Source: Candidatus Cloacimonadota bacterium (GTDB lineage Bacteria > Cloacimonadota > Cloacimonadia > JGIOTU-2). Taken from it: a stretch of DNA of 64,000 nucleotides. This document shows, in pieces, positions 53,450-62,521 of this stretch. Every line of letters starts with the position of its first letter. Position 1 is the first letter of the stretch. Below the pieces are notes generated by a model that did not search any database, was not told where the DNA came from, and worked only from the letters and a program-made list of their open reading frames with translations. The position numbers were made by a program, and so were the translations under genes. The stretch is from contig JAFGDR010000011.1 of NCBI GenBank assembly GCA_016932035.1, positions 22,273-86,272 on the forward strand, read 5' to 3'.

Positions 53450-55641
53450 TAACCAATTCAAATCATTGTAAGCTCTTTGTAATGGTATTTTTTATATTCA
53501 TAATCTCGGCATGTACACAAGTATATGATACTGAAATGTCTAAACCAAACTTGAAACTTGCTGAAAAAATTACTGCTGCAACGTTAGATAAGCATTATTT
53601 CGGTGGTGTGATCGTTCCGCAATGGACCAGAGACGATAATACCTTTTGGTATGTGAAGAATACCAGTTCTGGACCTGAACTATATTTTGTAGATATATCA
53701 CAAAATTCAAGAACGCGAATGAGAACAGTATTTCATAAAACCGATACATGGCACTATTCTTTTGAATATAATGGTGAATCATATTCATACAATAGCTACT
53801 CAAAACAAATCGAACAATCACTATCTGAATCAGCTGAGCCAGGAATCAAATCGCCAGATGGAAAATATGTTGTTTATATTCAAAATCATAACCTATTCCT
53901 TAAGAAAATAGGTTCAAACATCCAGCCCAGACAGCTATCCTTAGATGATGAGAAATATTACAGTTTTCAAGAAACTGACTTCTTTTTCAGCGATGAGGAT
54001 CAATATGATGATTCTAAGCATTATCGACCCTATCTTGAGTGGTCACACGATTCAAGGTACTTTGTTGCTGGTCGAATAGATGCACGGCATCTTAAAGATA
54101 TGTGGATCATCAACTCACTTTCGAAGCCCCGGGCTTCTCTTTCAACCTACAAACAACGGCAACCCGGAGAAGCTCGAAGATATGCCGAGACCTGGCTATA
54201 TAATATGGATAATGGTTCTTTTGCATGTGTTGCTTCTGGAAAAGAAAATGGCACCGAAAATCAATTCATGACATGGTCGAAAGATAATAGAACCATATAC
54301 ATGCTTGAGAAAAACATCGATCAGATGAGTGCTAAAATCCAGGCATATGATGTAAAAACTGGTAAATTCCTTAAAACCATTATAGAAGAAGAGTCGGGTG
54401 GAATTGTTATCACTAAAAACCTCATCACCGTTCCGGGTACCACTGATCTGCTTTGGTGGTCACGACGAGATGGACACGGTCATTATTACCTGTATGATGA
54501 ACATGGGAACTTGAAGATGCAGGTCACACACGGTAATTTTAATGTAAAAGAGATCATGACTTTCGATGCAGAAAAAGGATTGCTTTACTTCATGGCAAAT
54601 GGGTCGCAAGAGGACATCAATCCCTATTACGAATTTCTTTACCAATTAAACATCATGAATGGACAACTCACCCTTCTAACACCTGAAGATGCAAATCACT
54701 CAGTCTATTTTTCACCCGATAATATATATTTTGTAGATACATTTTCCCGTCCTGACATGCAGCATAAAACTGTCGTGAGAGATTATTCTGGAAATCTTAT
54801 CATGGAACTCGAACAACCTTCGATAAAGGAACTTCAAAATCTCAACTGGGTCATGCCTGAGGTTTATACAGTTAAAGCTACTGACAGAAAAACAGATCTC
54901 TGGGGAGTGATGTGGAAACCCTTTAATTTAGATCCAGAAAAAAAATATCCGATCATAACTTTCGTGTATCCGGGTCCTCAGTTCAATTATGTGCCGACAA
55001 CCTTCTTTACGGAACCGAATAATGTACATCTGGCACAATATGGTTTTATTGTCATGATGTGTGGTACAAGAGGGAGTTCGTATGATCGATCGTTAGAGTT
55101 CAGCGAATATTACCGCGGAAATGTCCGTGATTATCCTCTGGCAGACAACAAATATGCAATCGAACAATTGGCAGAGAAATATCCTTACATCGATATTGAT
55201 CGTGTCGGTATCTGGGGAGGTTCAAGCGGTGGGTATATGGCAGTCTCTGCTATGCTGACCTATCCTGACTTCTACAAAGTCGGTGTTTCCCGAGCCGGAC
55301 AGCACAATCCAGAAACCTTTCATGGCTGGTGGAGTGATTATTTTCAGGGAGTTGATGAACAAGGTAATACGATTCCAGCACAATCGAATTTAGAACTTGT
55401 AAACAATCTAAAAGGAAAGCTCTTTCTCATTCATAATGAGATGGATAAAACGGTTCATCCTTCTCAAACTGCACTGTTGGTAGATGAACTCATGAAAGCA
55501 GGAAAGGATTTCGATTATCTTGTTGTACCTGGTGGTGATCATGGATGGAGTAAGAACTGGCAATACGTTCAAAGAAGAATCTGGCTCTACTTTGTTGAAC
55601 ATTTATTGGACTGGCACGACCCAGACGTTAACATCTTTTAG
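53446..55641 (+). CDS. S9 family peptidase (dipeptidyl peptidase IV type), lipoprotein
   Basis: 731 residues, the family norm (about 700-760). Signal with lipobox ISAC (Cys about 23). Residues about 60-470 form the eight-bladed DPP IV propeller (PQWTRDDNTFWYVKN, YLEWSHDSRYFVAG, VTHGNFNVKEI). The C-terminal alpha/beta-hydrolase carries the catalytic triad Ser593 (WGGSSGGY), Asp667 (NEMDKTVH) and His699 (GGDHGW). It removes N-terminal dipeptides, typically Xaa-Pro or Xaa-Ala, probably at the periplasmic face. Suits a proteolytic, amino-acid-using lifestyle. Translationally coupled to the small membrane protein upstream. Confidence 0.92.
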   Translation: MITNSNHCKLFVMVFFIFIISACTQVYDTEMSKPNLKLAEKITAATLDKHYFGGVIVPQWTRDDNTFWYVKNTSSGPELYFVDISQNSRTRMRTVFHKTDTWHYSFEYNGESYSYNSYSKQIEQSLSESAEPGIKSPDGKYVVYIQNHNLFLKKIGSNIQPRQLSLDDEKYYSFQETDFFFSDEDQYDDSKHYRPYLEWSHDSRYFVAGRIDARHLKDMWIINSLSKPRASLSTYKQRQPGEARRYAETWLYNMDNGSFACVASGKENGTENQFMTWSKDNRTIYMLEKNIDQMSAKIQAYDVKTGKFLKTIIEEESGGIVITKNLITVPGTTDLLWWSRRDGHGHYYLYDEHGNLKMQVTHGNFNVKEIMTFDAEKGLLYFMANGSQEDINPYYEFLYQLNIMNGQLTLLTPEDANHSVYFSPDNIYFVDTFSRPDMQHKTVVRDYSGNLIMELEQPSIKELQNLNWVMPEVYTVKATDRKTDLWGVMWKPFNLDPEKKYPIITFVYPGPQFNYVPTTFFTEPNNVHLAQYGFIVMMCGTRGSSYDRSLEFSEYYRGNVRDYPLADNKYAIEQLAEKYPYIDIDRVGIWGGSSGGYMAVSAMLTYPDFYKVGVSRAGQHNPETFHGWWSDYFQGVDEQGNTIPAQSNLELVNNLKGKLFLIHNEMDKTVHPSQTALLVDELMKAGKDFDYLVVPGGDHGWSKNWQYVQRRIWLYFVEHLLDWHDPDVNIF

Positions 55642-55651
55642 GGATACTTTG

Positions 55652-56452
55652 ATGATCAGAAAATACAGCATTCCATTATTTATCATTCTTACGTATGCGT
55701 TGACTCTTGTAGGTGGGCAGCTTTTTTATAACCCCAATATATCTGATTATTTCGCAAAACCACTTCTCCTGATCCTCAGAATTTTGTTTCTTCCTGCTGT
55801 TGTAGCACCTTTGAGTATTGCAATTCTTCTTTCCTATCTGGATAACAAAAAGACTGGAGTCAGAAATCTATTCAAAACATTTTTTCATAAAGGAATTCCT
55901 ATACAGTGGTATATACTGGCAATCATTATTCCCTTTATCGTTCATTTTCTTTCAAGTCTCCTCGATTCATGGCGTGGCACTGAATTTCTTCCTCCGTTTG
56001 GTAATACAAGTCTGCGCACACTTGTCTCAATTGTGATCATCTTTTTGCTGGCAGGAGTAGGAGAAGAAATGGGTTGGAGAGGTTATCTTCTTCCGCGATT
56101 ACAAAAAAAGTTCAGCTCTTTCACTTCAAGTATTATCGTTGGACTTGTTACTGGTTTCTGGCACCTTCCTCTGTTTCTCATACGAGGAGCGCTTCATTCA
56201 AACCATGCATTCATTCCCTTTCTTTTGCTGTCGATTTCATTCTCGTTTATTTATACATGGCTTATGGACAATACTCATGCAGTTTTAATTCTTGCAATAT
56301 TTCATACATTCCATGATATTGCCAGTATCAGTTTCAGTCAGCGTGATCATCTCTCTTCATTTTTAATATATATGATAATTGCAGTGATAATTATTTCCAT
56401 ATACGGAACAAAGAGGTTTTGCTTCAATCAACAAAGAAATAAACAAGGATAA
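55652..56452 (+). CDS. CPBP (CAAX) intramembrane metalloprotease
   Basis: About 266 residues from the ATG at 55652, with AGGGA upstream and 10 bases after the peptidase stop. About eight membrane helices. The conserved motifs are present: GEEMGWRGYLLPRLQ (EExxxR), a second FWHLPLF His motif and late HTFHD. CPBP proteases act within membranes, mostly on small peptides or for bacteriocin immunity. Likely the last gene of the TrmB-led run or part of it. Confidence 0.85.
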   Translation: MIRKYSIPLFIILTYALTLVGGQLFYNPNISDYFAKPLLLILRILFLPAVVAPLSIAILLSYLDNKKTGVRNLFKTFFHKGIPIQWYILAIIIPFIVHFLSSLLDSWRGTEFLPPFGNTSLRTLVSIVIIFLLAGVGEEMGWRGYLLPRLQKKFSSFTSSIIVGLVTGFWHLPLFLIRGALHSNHAFIPFLLLSISFSFIYTWLMDNTHAVLILAIFHTFHDIASISFSQRDHLSSFLIYMIIAVIIISIYGTKRFCFNQQRNKQG

Positions 56453-56453
56453 A

Positions 56454-56555
56454 ATGAAGAAATCTATTGTTTTTTGTATAATTATTATAATAGTATTATC
56501 ATTTTGTTCGAAAAACAAAGAGAGAATTACTTTACTAAAAGAATTAGATCGATGA
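56454..56555 (+). CDS. Mini-lipoprotein (33 residues), possibly a truncated gene
   Basis: ATG at 56454, stop at 56553-56555; AAGGAT is four bases upstream, and the start follows the CPBP stop by one base. The peptide has a signal and lipobox-like LSFC (Phe before Cys, as in the protein at 16655) and then only about 15 residues (SKNKERITLLKELDR). It is either a true tiny lipoprotein or a remnant cut by an early stop; bases 56556-56565 before the next gene do not continue it. Confidence 0.4.
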   Translation: MKKSIVFCIIIIIVLSFCSKNKERITLLKELDR

Positions 56556-56565
56556 CTTTTTTGTA

Positions 56566-57585
56566 ATGAATAAGATGATTGCTTTAATTCAGTATTTCAG
56601 TGGAACTGGAAACTCTTTACATGCTGCTCATCTTATTGGTGAAGAACTTAAGCAATCCGGTTATGAGATTATATTTCATGCCATAGAGAACGGATTATAT
56701 AATAGAATCCAGCAATTTAATCTGCACCTTTTTTTCTTTCCGATCTATGCCACATCTGTTCCTCATATTATGTGCAAATACATCAACAGGTTACAATCTG
56801 GTAATGGGGCAAAAGCAGCTATCATTTCAACAAATGGCAGGATCAATACTCGTTTTCGCGATGGATATCAGGGTTGGGCACTCTTGCAGGCACGGTTGCT
56901 TCTAAGACTAAAAAAGTATGATGTTTTTTTCTCAGACACGCTTGATTATCCCCATAACATAACTGCTTTCTTCCCGCCAAGAAGTGTTGAAAATAATCAA
57001 AAGATTATTGATATGATTGCACCCAAAATCCACTCAATTTCAGTAAAGTTGATAAACCATCAAAGATACCATCGCAGATTCTTTATCCCAAATATCATAT
57101 GGAGTCTTCCTTTAGGGTATCTTTATTCACTTATTGGAAGAAGGATCATCGGGAAATTGTATATTGCTGATTCTCATTGTATTAATTGTGGAATTTGTAT
57201 CAATCAATGTCCTGCAAAAGCGATCAAAACTGAACATGGTCAGATTCAATGGAACTGGAAATGTGAAGGATGCATGCGGTGCATCAATATCTGCCCTCAG
57301 AAAGCCATTCAGGTATCTTTTCTACGACTACTTGCACTCATACCTGCTGCTTTCTTTAATCCCCTGTTCAAAGTATATCGTCTCATCCCCGGTTCTTTCT
57401 TTCAAAATATAGGCAGTGTCGGTAAGATTGCCTTCAAAGTGATGATTGACGTTGTCTTATTTTTCTTGTTCTTTGCTATAATTGATAGTATCCTGTGTTT
57501 CCTCTCCAGAATTCCTTTTTTCAAGTCAATTACAGATTTTAGTATAACGAAATTTTATAAACGATATTATCTAAAAAATAAATGA
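56566..57585 (+). CDS. EFR1-type flavodoxin-ferredoxin protein
   Basis: 339 residues. The N-terminal flavodoxin domain has the FMN phosphate loop SGTGNS (about residues 13-18) and a later SGNG/SAIISTNG turn. Two 4Fe-4S clusters follow (CINCGICINQCPAKA and CEGCMRCINICPQKA, about residues 205-245), then a hydrophobic C-terminus with two membrane-like segments (FMIDVVLFFLFFAIIDSILCFL). EFR1 proteins are predicted electron carriers of anaerobes. Probably carries low-potential electrons at the inner membrane. Start could also be the ATG at 56575; redox partner unknown. Confidence 0.88.
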   Translation: MNKMIALIQYFSGTGNSLHAAHLIGEELKQSGYEIIFHAIENGLYNRIQQFNLHLFFFPIYATSVPHIMCKYINRLQSGNGAKAAIISTNGRINTRFRDGYQGWALLQARLLLRLKKYDVFFSDTLDYPHNITAFFPPRSVENNQKIIDMIAPKIHSISVKLINHQRYHRRFFIPNIIWSLPLGYLYSLIGRRIIGKLYIADSHCINCGICINQCPAKAIKTEHGQIQWNWKCEGCMRCINICPQKAIQVSFLRLLALIPAAFFNPLFKVYRLIPGSFFQNIGSVGKIAFKVMIDVVLFFLFFAIIDSILCFLSRIPFFKSITDFSITKFYKRYYLKNK

Positions 57586-57623
57586 GGACTAATACACAGA
57601 TCCGTTCTGCATTATTAGTCCTC
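57584..57623 (-). terminator. Hairpin between convergent EFR1 and aldehyde dehydrogenase genes
   Basis: GAGGACTAAT (57584-57593) pairs perfectly with ATTAGTCCTC (57614-57623). On the minus strand it is followed by TTTATTTTTTA, fitting a terminator for the operon ending at 57648. It overlaps the EFR1 stop on the other strand. Confidence 0.7.
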
Positions 57624-57647
57624 GATAGTGTTTATATAATATTCCAA

Positions 57648-59060
57648 TTATAGGTTAAAGCAAACCACCTTTGGTTCCGTCATCTCCAGCAGGGAGAATT
57701 TGATGCCTTCACGACCGAGTCCGGAATTCTTCACACCACCAAAAGGCATGCCGTCGATACGATAATCTGACGAATCATTGATCATAATACCGCCGACATC
57801 AATCCCTTTTATGGCTTTGAACGCCGTTTTGATGTCATTGGTAAAAACACCTGCATGAAGTCCGTACACAACATCGTTCGCTTCTTTGATACCCTCATCG
57901 ACATCATCAATCTTGTATAAAATCACAACAGGACCAAATACTTCTTCGTGTCCAAGCCGACAGGTTTTGGGAACATCTCTCATTACAGTCGGCTGAACAA
58001 CAGCACCATCGCGCTGACCGCCTGTGAGCAAGATACCGCCTGCTTCGACTGCTTCTTTCACCCACTCTTCCACACGCATTGCTTCTTTTTCCGTAATCAT
58101 AGGACCCATATCAGTATCTTCATCAAGCTGGTAACCGACTTTCATTTTCTTTGTACGTTCGACGAACTTTTTCTCGAATTCATCAAAGATGCCTTTCTGT
58201 ACATAAAGACGCTGAACACCAATGCAGTTCTGGCCAACTGCCCAGAATGCACCTGAAACACAGCTCTCAACAGCAGCATCAAGATCGCAATCATCCATTA
58301 CGAGAACCGGCGTATTGGAACCGAGCTCCATACCGATCTTTTTAAGACCTGCTTTTTTGATGATCTCTTTACCAGCATCTGGTCCACCGGTGAACGTGAC
58401 CATTCTAATCCTTTCATCAGTAACCAATGCATCCCCGATCTCTTCTCCATGACCGGTAACAATATTAAGAACTTTTGCAGGAAGTCCAGCTTCCATCAGG
58501 ATTTCCCCGAGCTTGAGAGCAGAAAGAGGAGTGACCGTTGCAGGTTTCAGCACACAAGAATTGCCACCTGCAATGATAGGACCAAGTTTGTGTGCGACAA
58601 GATTAAGAGGATCATTGAAAGGTGTGATCGCTGCGATGACACCGATCGGGAATCTGTAATAATAGCCAACACGATTTTCTGCTCCCGGCATGCTGTCGAA
58701 AGGAATTGTTTCACCCAGGATGCGCTTTGCTTCTTCTGCAGAAAGCGTGATCGTATTGACTGAGCGTCTTGCTTCTCCGCGAGCTTCTTTGATCGTCTTA
58801 CTGCCTTCTGTAGCAATTATCCTTGCGAGTTCTTCGACTCTCCCTTTCATGATTTCTGCAGCTCGATACAAAATATCCACTCGTTCATGAACAGGCATAT
58901 TCTTGCTGATCTCAAAACCTTCGACTGCAGCATCGATCGCTTTTTTCACATCTTCTTTTGTTCCTGCAGGTACAGTGTCGATCACCTCTCCGCTGAGGGG
59001 ATTTTTTACTTCTATTTTTTCTTTCTTATCGATCCATTGACCGTCAATTAACATTTTCAT
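57648..59060 (-). CDS. NAD(P)-dependent aldehyde dehydrogenase
   Basis: About 470 residues from the ATG at 59060; GGAG lies upstream, and an in-frame TTG at 59072 is less likely. All ALDH signatures are present: PFNDP near the cofactor site, FTGGPDAGKEI, the base Glu in MELGSN, and the catalytic Cys in AVGQNCIGVQR. The length and the GQNC motif fit lactaldehyde/succinate-semialdehyde-like enzymes. It oxidises an aldehyde to an acid, in this setting perhaps a semialdehyde from the neighbouring dehydrogenase or aminotransferase product. Last gene of the six-gene operon; four-gene spacing is tight. Confidence 0.9.
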   Translation of the reverse strand: MKMLIDGQWIDKKEKIEVKNPLSGEVIDTVPAGTKEDVKKAIDAAVEGFEISKNMPVHERVDILYRAAEIMKGRVEELARIIATEGSKTIKEARGEARRSVNTITLSAEEAKRILGETIPFDSMPGAENRVGYYYRFPIGVIAAITPFNDPLNLVAHKLGPIIAGGNSCVLKPATVTPLSALKLGEILMEAGLPAKVLNIVTGHGEEIGDALVTDERIRMVTFTGGPDAGKEIIKKAGLKKIGMELGSNTPVLVMDDCDLDAAVESCVSGAFWAVGQNCIGVQRLYVQKGIFDEFEKKFVERTKKMKVGYQLDEDTDMGPMITEKEAMRVEEWVKEAVEAGGILLTGGQRDGAVVQPTVMRDVPKTCRLGHEEVFGPVVILYKIDDVDEGIKEANDVVYGLHAGVFTNDIKTAFKAIKGIDVGGIMINDSSDYRIDGMPFGGVKNSGLGREGIKFSLLEMTEPKVVCFNL

Positions 59061-59075
59061 AGGTATCTCCAATCC

Positions 59076-60104
59076 TTATCTGATAATATTTAATAGATCC
59101 ACAAATATCGAGAATCCGGTTTCGATCTTACCGGCGCCTGCGCCCTGTATGGTTACATCTCCAAGTAAATCTGTGGTGAAAGTCAGAGCATTGTTTGCGC
59201 CATTCACACCGGTAAGCGGATCGGTCATAGGCAACTTCACCGGCTTTACAGATGCGATAATTTTATTGCCTTCTCTACGGGTTGAACCGATGAGCTTGTA
59301 TCTCATGTTCTCAGCTGCTGCAGCTTTGATGTCTTCCAAGGTGATTGAACTGATTCCTTGGCAGGGCACATCATCAGGCTTAACATGTCCTCCAAGTAGT
59401 ACATTACTGAGTATTACAACTTTTGCCAGCGCATCAAAACCTTCAACATCTGCGGTGGGATCAGCTTCGGCATAGCCAAGCTCCTGTGCTTTCTTCAGGG
59501 CATCTTCATACGACCAACCCTCCTGTTCCATTTTTGTGAGGATGTAGTTCGTGGTGCCATTCAGTATACCTTTAACTTGTGTGATATCACATCCGGCAAA
59601 GCATTCCCGAGTAAGGTTAAAAACAGGAGTCCCACTCATCACAGTACCTTCAATAAGAAATTTTACACCATTATCATCAGCTAGTTTTTTTAACTTATTG
59701 TAATACAGTGCAGCTGGACCTTTGTTCGAAGTCGTAACATTCATCCCACGCTTAAGAGCTTCCTCAATGTGCTGCGTCGCGGGTTGACCTGTTTTTAAAT
59801 CCGTGAAGGTCATTTCTGCCATAATATCTGCATCGCACTCACGAATGGTTTTGAGCGCATCCCACCCCTTGTTCAGTGTGCAGCCGCAATTACCGTTGTT
59901 GCATGAATACTCATCGAGTGATCTTCCTTCATGTAATATATTAAGAATTTTATCGATATGAAGTCCATCTGGACAATTGATCGAACCTTTCTTGAAATCG
60001 GAAATCGCAACAAGCGAGATATCGGTTTTTTTCTTTTGTATGATCTCCAGCAGTCCTACTCCCACAGTGCCGCATCCGATCAACATTAGTCTTGGTTTTG
60101 CCAT
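59076..60104 (-). CDS. Homoserine dehydrogenase-like protein
   Basis: 342 residues, without the ACT regulatory domain; AGGAG before the ATG. Rossmann motif GCGTVGVGL at residues 10-18, the TSNKGPA strand and ILNGTTNYIL, with the catalytic segment EADPTADVEGFDALAKVVIL (Asp-x2-Gly-x-Asp-Ala-x-Lys). Homoserine dehydrogenase reduces aspartate semialdehyde to homoserine with NAD(P)H. An unusual Cys-rich stretch CNNGNCGC (Cys68, 73, 75) follows the Rossmann part. The setting, an operon with an aminotransferase, SDR, ALDH and unknown protein, suggests a catabolic rather than biosynthetic use, possibly on a related substrate. Confidence 0.85.
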   Translation of the reverse strand: MAKPRLMLIGCGTVGVGLLEIIQKKKTDISLVAISDFKKGSINCPDGLHIDKILNILHEGRSLDEYSCNNGNCGCTLNKGWDALKTIRECDADIMAEMTFTDLKTGQPATQHIEEALKRGMNVTTSNKGPAALYYNKLKKLADDNGVKFLIEGTVMSGTPVFNLTRECFAGCDITQVKGILNGTTNYILTKMEQEGWSYEDALKKAQELGYAEADPTADVEGFDALAKVVILSNVLLGGHVKPDDVPCQGISSITLEDIKAAAAENMRYKLIGSTRREGNKIIASVKPVKLPMTDPLTGVNGANNALTFTTDLLGDVTIQGAGAGKIETGFSIFVDLLNIIR

Positions 60105-60124
60105 AGTGTATATCTCCTATCTTT

Positions 60125-60472
60125 TTATTTCTTTATTGAATATCGATTTGGATCATCAAAGAAATCGATAACATATACTTTTGTGAGGAATTCTGCTGAG
60201 TGTGTGACTCCCTCGGGTATATAATACCGGCTGCCTTTTTCATAGATCTTCGTTTCATCACCAATCGTTAGTTTCATCCTTCCCTCCAGCATGATACCCC
60301 ACTGAGCACAGTGCGAATGATCGGGCATCTTTCCCACAGGATCAATATCAAAAAAAACGACTTGTGTAGCTTCACACTGGAGAAGCCAACCTCGAATTCC
60401 GTCAATCGGAATATCAATTTCTGGTAAATTTTGAATCATTTGAGGATATGGTAGATTATCAAATTCTTTCAT
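60125..60472 (-). CDS. Single-domain cupin protein
   Basis: 115 residues, GAGAGGTG before the ATG. The cupin core is visible: DHSHCAQWGIMLEGRMKLTIGDE (His pair and Glu-like position in motif 1) and the second motif GSRYYIPEGVTHSAEF with its His. Predicted metal-binding beta-barrel; small cupins of this kind act as isomerases, dioxygenases or binding proteins. Between SDR and homoserine dehydrogenase-like genes, so probably part of the same pathway. Substrate unknown. Confidence 0.8.
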   Translation of the reverse strand: MKEFDNLPYPQMIQNLPEIDIPIDGIRGWLLQCEATQVVFFDIDPVGKMPDHSHCAQWGIMLEGRMKLTIGDETKIYEKGSRYYIPEGVTHSAEFLTKVYVIDFFDDPNRYSIKK

Positions 60473-60482
60473 GACACCTCTC

Positions 60483-61274
60483 TTAAAATAATCCCTTCAC
60501 AAATCCCCCATCTATCTGTATTGCCACTCCTGTAATATACCCAGCTTGTTCTGATGCAAGATACGTAACTGCGCTTGCAAATTCCTCAGGTTTTCCGATC
60601 CTGCCCATGGGAATTGTACTTTCAATTTTAGTATAGAAATCTTTCGTTGTTCCCTTTCCGCTCTCTTCAAAGGCTCTTGCTAGATTTTCAACTCGCTGCG
60701 TTTTTGTGTAACCGGGACATACGGCATTGACGGTTATCCCATACTTCGCGACTTGATTTGAAAGTGATTTTGTGAACCCGATCACACCCGTCCGTGAGGT
60801 ATTAGAAAGTATAAGATTATCGATGGGTTGTTTCACTGAGACCGACGTGATTGCAATGATCCTGCCCCAACGATTTTTTTTCATGAATGGGATCACTTCA
60901 TAACAAAGGGTTATCGTACTCATAAGATTTAGTTCGACCGCATTTCGGTAATCATTTGGTGTAAAATCCTCAAACATACCTGCAGGAGGACCGCCTGCAT
61001 TACACACAAGGATATCTATTGTGCCGAATTCATCGACAATCTCTTTTACAGCTCGGGAGATTTGATCTTTAACGGTCACATCGAGCTGGATTGCTTTCAC
61101 TTCTGTATCTGTTTGGTATTCGATATCTGCTTTTGCTTTGATCAGGTCATCCTCATTACGTGCACAGATGACGACGTTAACACCTTCTTGTGCAAGCTGC
61201 AGGGCCACAGCTTTTCCAAGTCCTTTACTGGAAGAAGCAACAAGCGCAACTTTATCCTTAATACCTAAATTCAT
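60483..61274 (-). CDS. SDR-fold oxidoreductase of the BKR-like subgroup with altered active site
   Basis: 263 residues. The Rossmann turn reads ASSSKGLGKAVAL and the NAGGPPAG strand is of the BKR-like SDR type (conserved domain cd05344). The usual catalytic YxxxK is replaced: where classical members have YSASK, this protein has SNTSR within LSNTSRTGVIGF. Members of this subgroup are known to deviate in the catalytic tetrad. Activity is uncertain: a different reductase chemistry or a ligand-binding role. The start ATG is one base after the stop of the aminotransferase gene. Confidence 0.8.
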   Translation of the reverse strand: MNLGIKDKVALVASSSKGLGKAVALQLAQEGVNVVICARNEDDLIKAKADIEYQTDTEVKAIQLDVTVKDQISRAVKEIVDEFGTIDILVCNAGGPPAGMFEDFTPNDYRNAVELNLMSTITLCYEVIPFMKKNRWGRIIAITSVSVKQPIDNLILSNTSRTGVIGFTKSLSNQVAKYGITVNAVCPGYTKTQRVENLARAFEESGKGTTKDFYTKIESTIPMGRIGKPEEFASAVTYLASEQAGYITGVAIQIDGGFVKGLF

Positions 61275-61275
61275 C

Positions 61276-62496
61276 CTACATTTGATCCCTTATACATGCA
61301 GATAGTCTCTTCACTGCTTCCGCAAGTTGTGCTTCCGTCGCATACGAAAAATTTATTCGCATATGATTTTGGCTTGGATTCTCGCCGTAAAATACTTCAC
61401 CTGGAACAAATGCAACTTTGAATTTTATAGCTTCATAGAAAAGTGCTTTGGTATCGATATGCTCCGGAACCGTTACCCATAAGAACAGACCACCTTCTGG
61501 TTTTGTCCACGAGACGCCCATTTCTTCCGGAAAACATTCTTCCATAGTATTCAGGAAAACCTGTAATTTTTTTCGATAATAATTTTTACATTTTTCGATA
61601 TGATCATGAAAATTCATCTCTGTTAAAAATGCGGTACAGAGATCCTGGTTATACTTCGGTGTATTGAGGACATTACCTTCTTTAATATTTGTCATCTTGG
61701 AGATCACTTCTTCTGAACCGATATTGAATCCGACACGAATGCCGGGGCAGAAGAGTTTGGAAAAAGTGTAAAGACCGATCACATTATTCCCACCACGTTT
61801 CTGATCTAATTCAAAAAGCGATGGAATCGGTTCTCCAAAATAGCGCAAATCCCGGTACGGACTATCCTCAATAATCGGAATTTCATATTCATAACTGAGG
61901 TCGATTAATGCTTTTCGCTTGGGATAGCTCATTGTAATACCAGATGGATTCTGGAAATCCGGTACGACATAGATGAATTTTGGCTTTTTATTTTCTTTTA
62001 CCAGTTCTTCAAGTTTCCTGCGATACTCCGAAACATTCGGTCCATCCTCTTCAATATCGATACCAACAAAAACAGGATCTTCAAGCTGGAATGCAACAAT
62101 TGCTCCCGCAAAAGTGGGTCTATCCATCATAACGATATCGCCTGGATTCAGGAATAATCTTCCTGTAATATCGAGTCCGTGTTGTCCTGAGGAAGTCACA
62201 AGAACATTCTCTGCTGCGAGTTCAATATTTTCCCTTTTCATGAACTCTATGATCGCATCGATCAGTGCTTTTTCTCCTTTTATTGGAGTGTACTGCATGA
62301 TGGTTTCAATCTCAGACTCCAACCGATTACGAGACACAATACGTGTTTCATCTTTAAGGAAAATATCCGGGGATGGTAATCCGCCTGCAAGCGAGATGAT
62401 TTCTGGATCAGTTAAAAGGGCAAACAGCTTTCCAATTGAGTAGCCACCGTAATTTCGGATATTATCAGAGAACATTTCATTCCAATTATGTATCAT
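61276..62496 (-). CDS. PLP-dependent aminotransferase (class I/II, 2-aminoadipate/aromatic type)
   Basis: About 406 residues from the ATG at 62496; AAAGGA lies upstream, and a longer form from 62547 would overlap the previous gene. Typical features: SLAGGLPSPDIF at the start, SSGQHGLDITGRLFLNPGD (PLP phosphate region), YVVPDFQNPSGITM, EDSPYRDLRY and the Lys motif TFSKLFCPGIRVGF. The sequence resembles 2-aminoadipate (LysN) and Aro8-like aminotransferases with broad substrate range. It converts an amino acid to a 2-oxo acid with 2-oxoglutarate or similar. Second gene of the six-gene operon. Confidence 0.88.
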   Translation of the reverse strand: MIHNWNEMFSDNIRNYGGYSIGKLFALLTDPEIISLAGGLPSPDIFLKDETRIVSRNRLESEIETIMQYTPIKGEKALIDAIIEFMKRENIELAAENVLVTSSGQHGLDITGRLFLNPGDIVMMDRPTFAGAIVAFQLEDPVFVGIDIEEDGPNVSEYRRKLEELVKENKKPKFIYVVPDFQNPSGITMSYPKRKALIDLSYEYEIPIIEDSPYRDLRYFGEPIPSLFELDQKRGGNNVIGLYTFSKLFCPGIRVGFNIGSEEVISKMTNIKEGNVLNTPKYNQDLCTAFLTEMNFHDHIEKCKNYYRKKLQVFLNTMEECFPEEMGVSWTKPEGGLFLWVTVPEHIDTKALFYEAIKFKVAFVPGEVFYGENPSQNHMRINFSYATEAQLAEAVKRLSACIRDQM

Positions 62497-62521
62497 AATT
62501 CTAGATTTTTCCTTTCGAATA

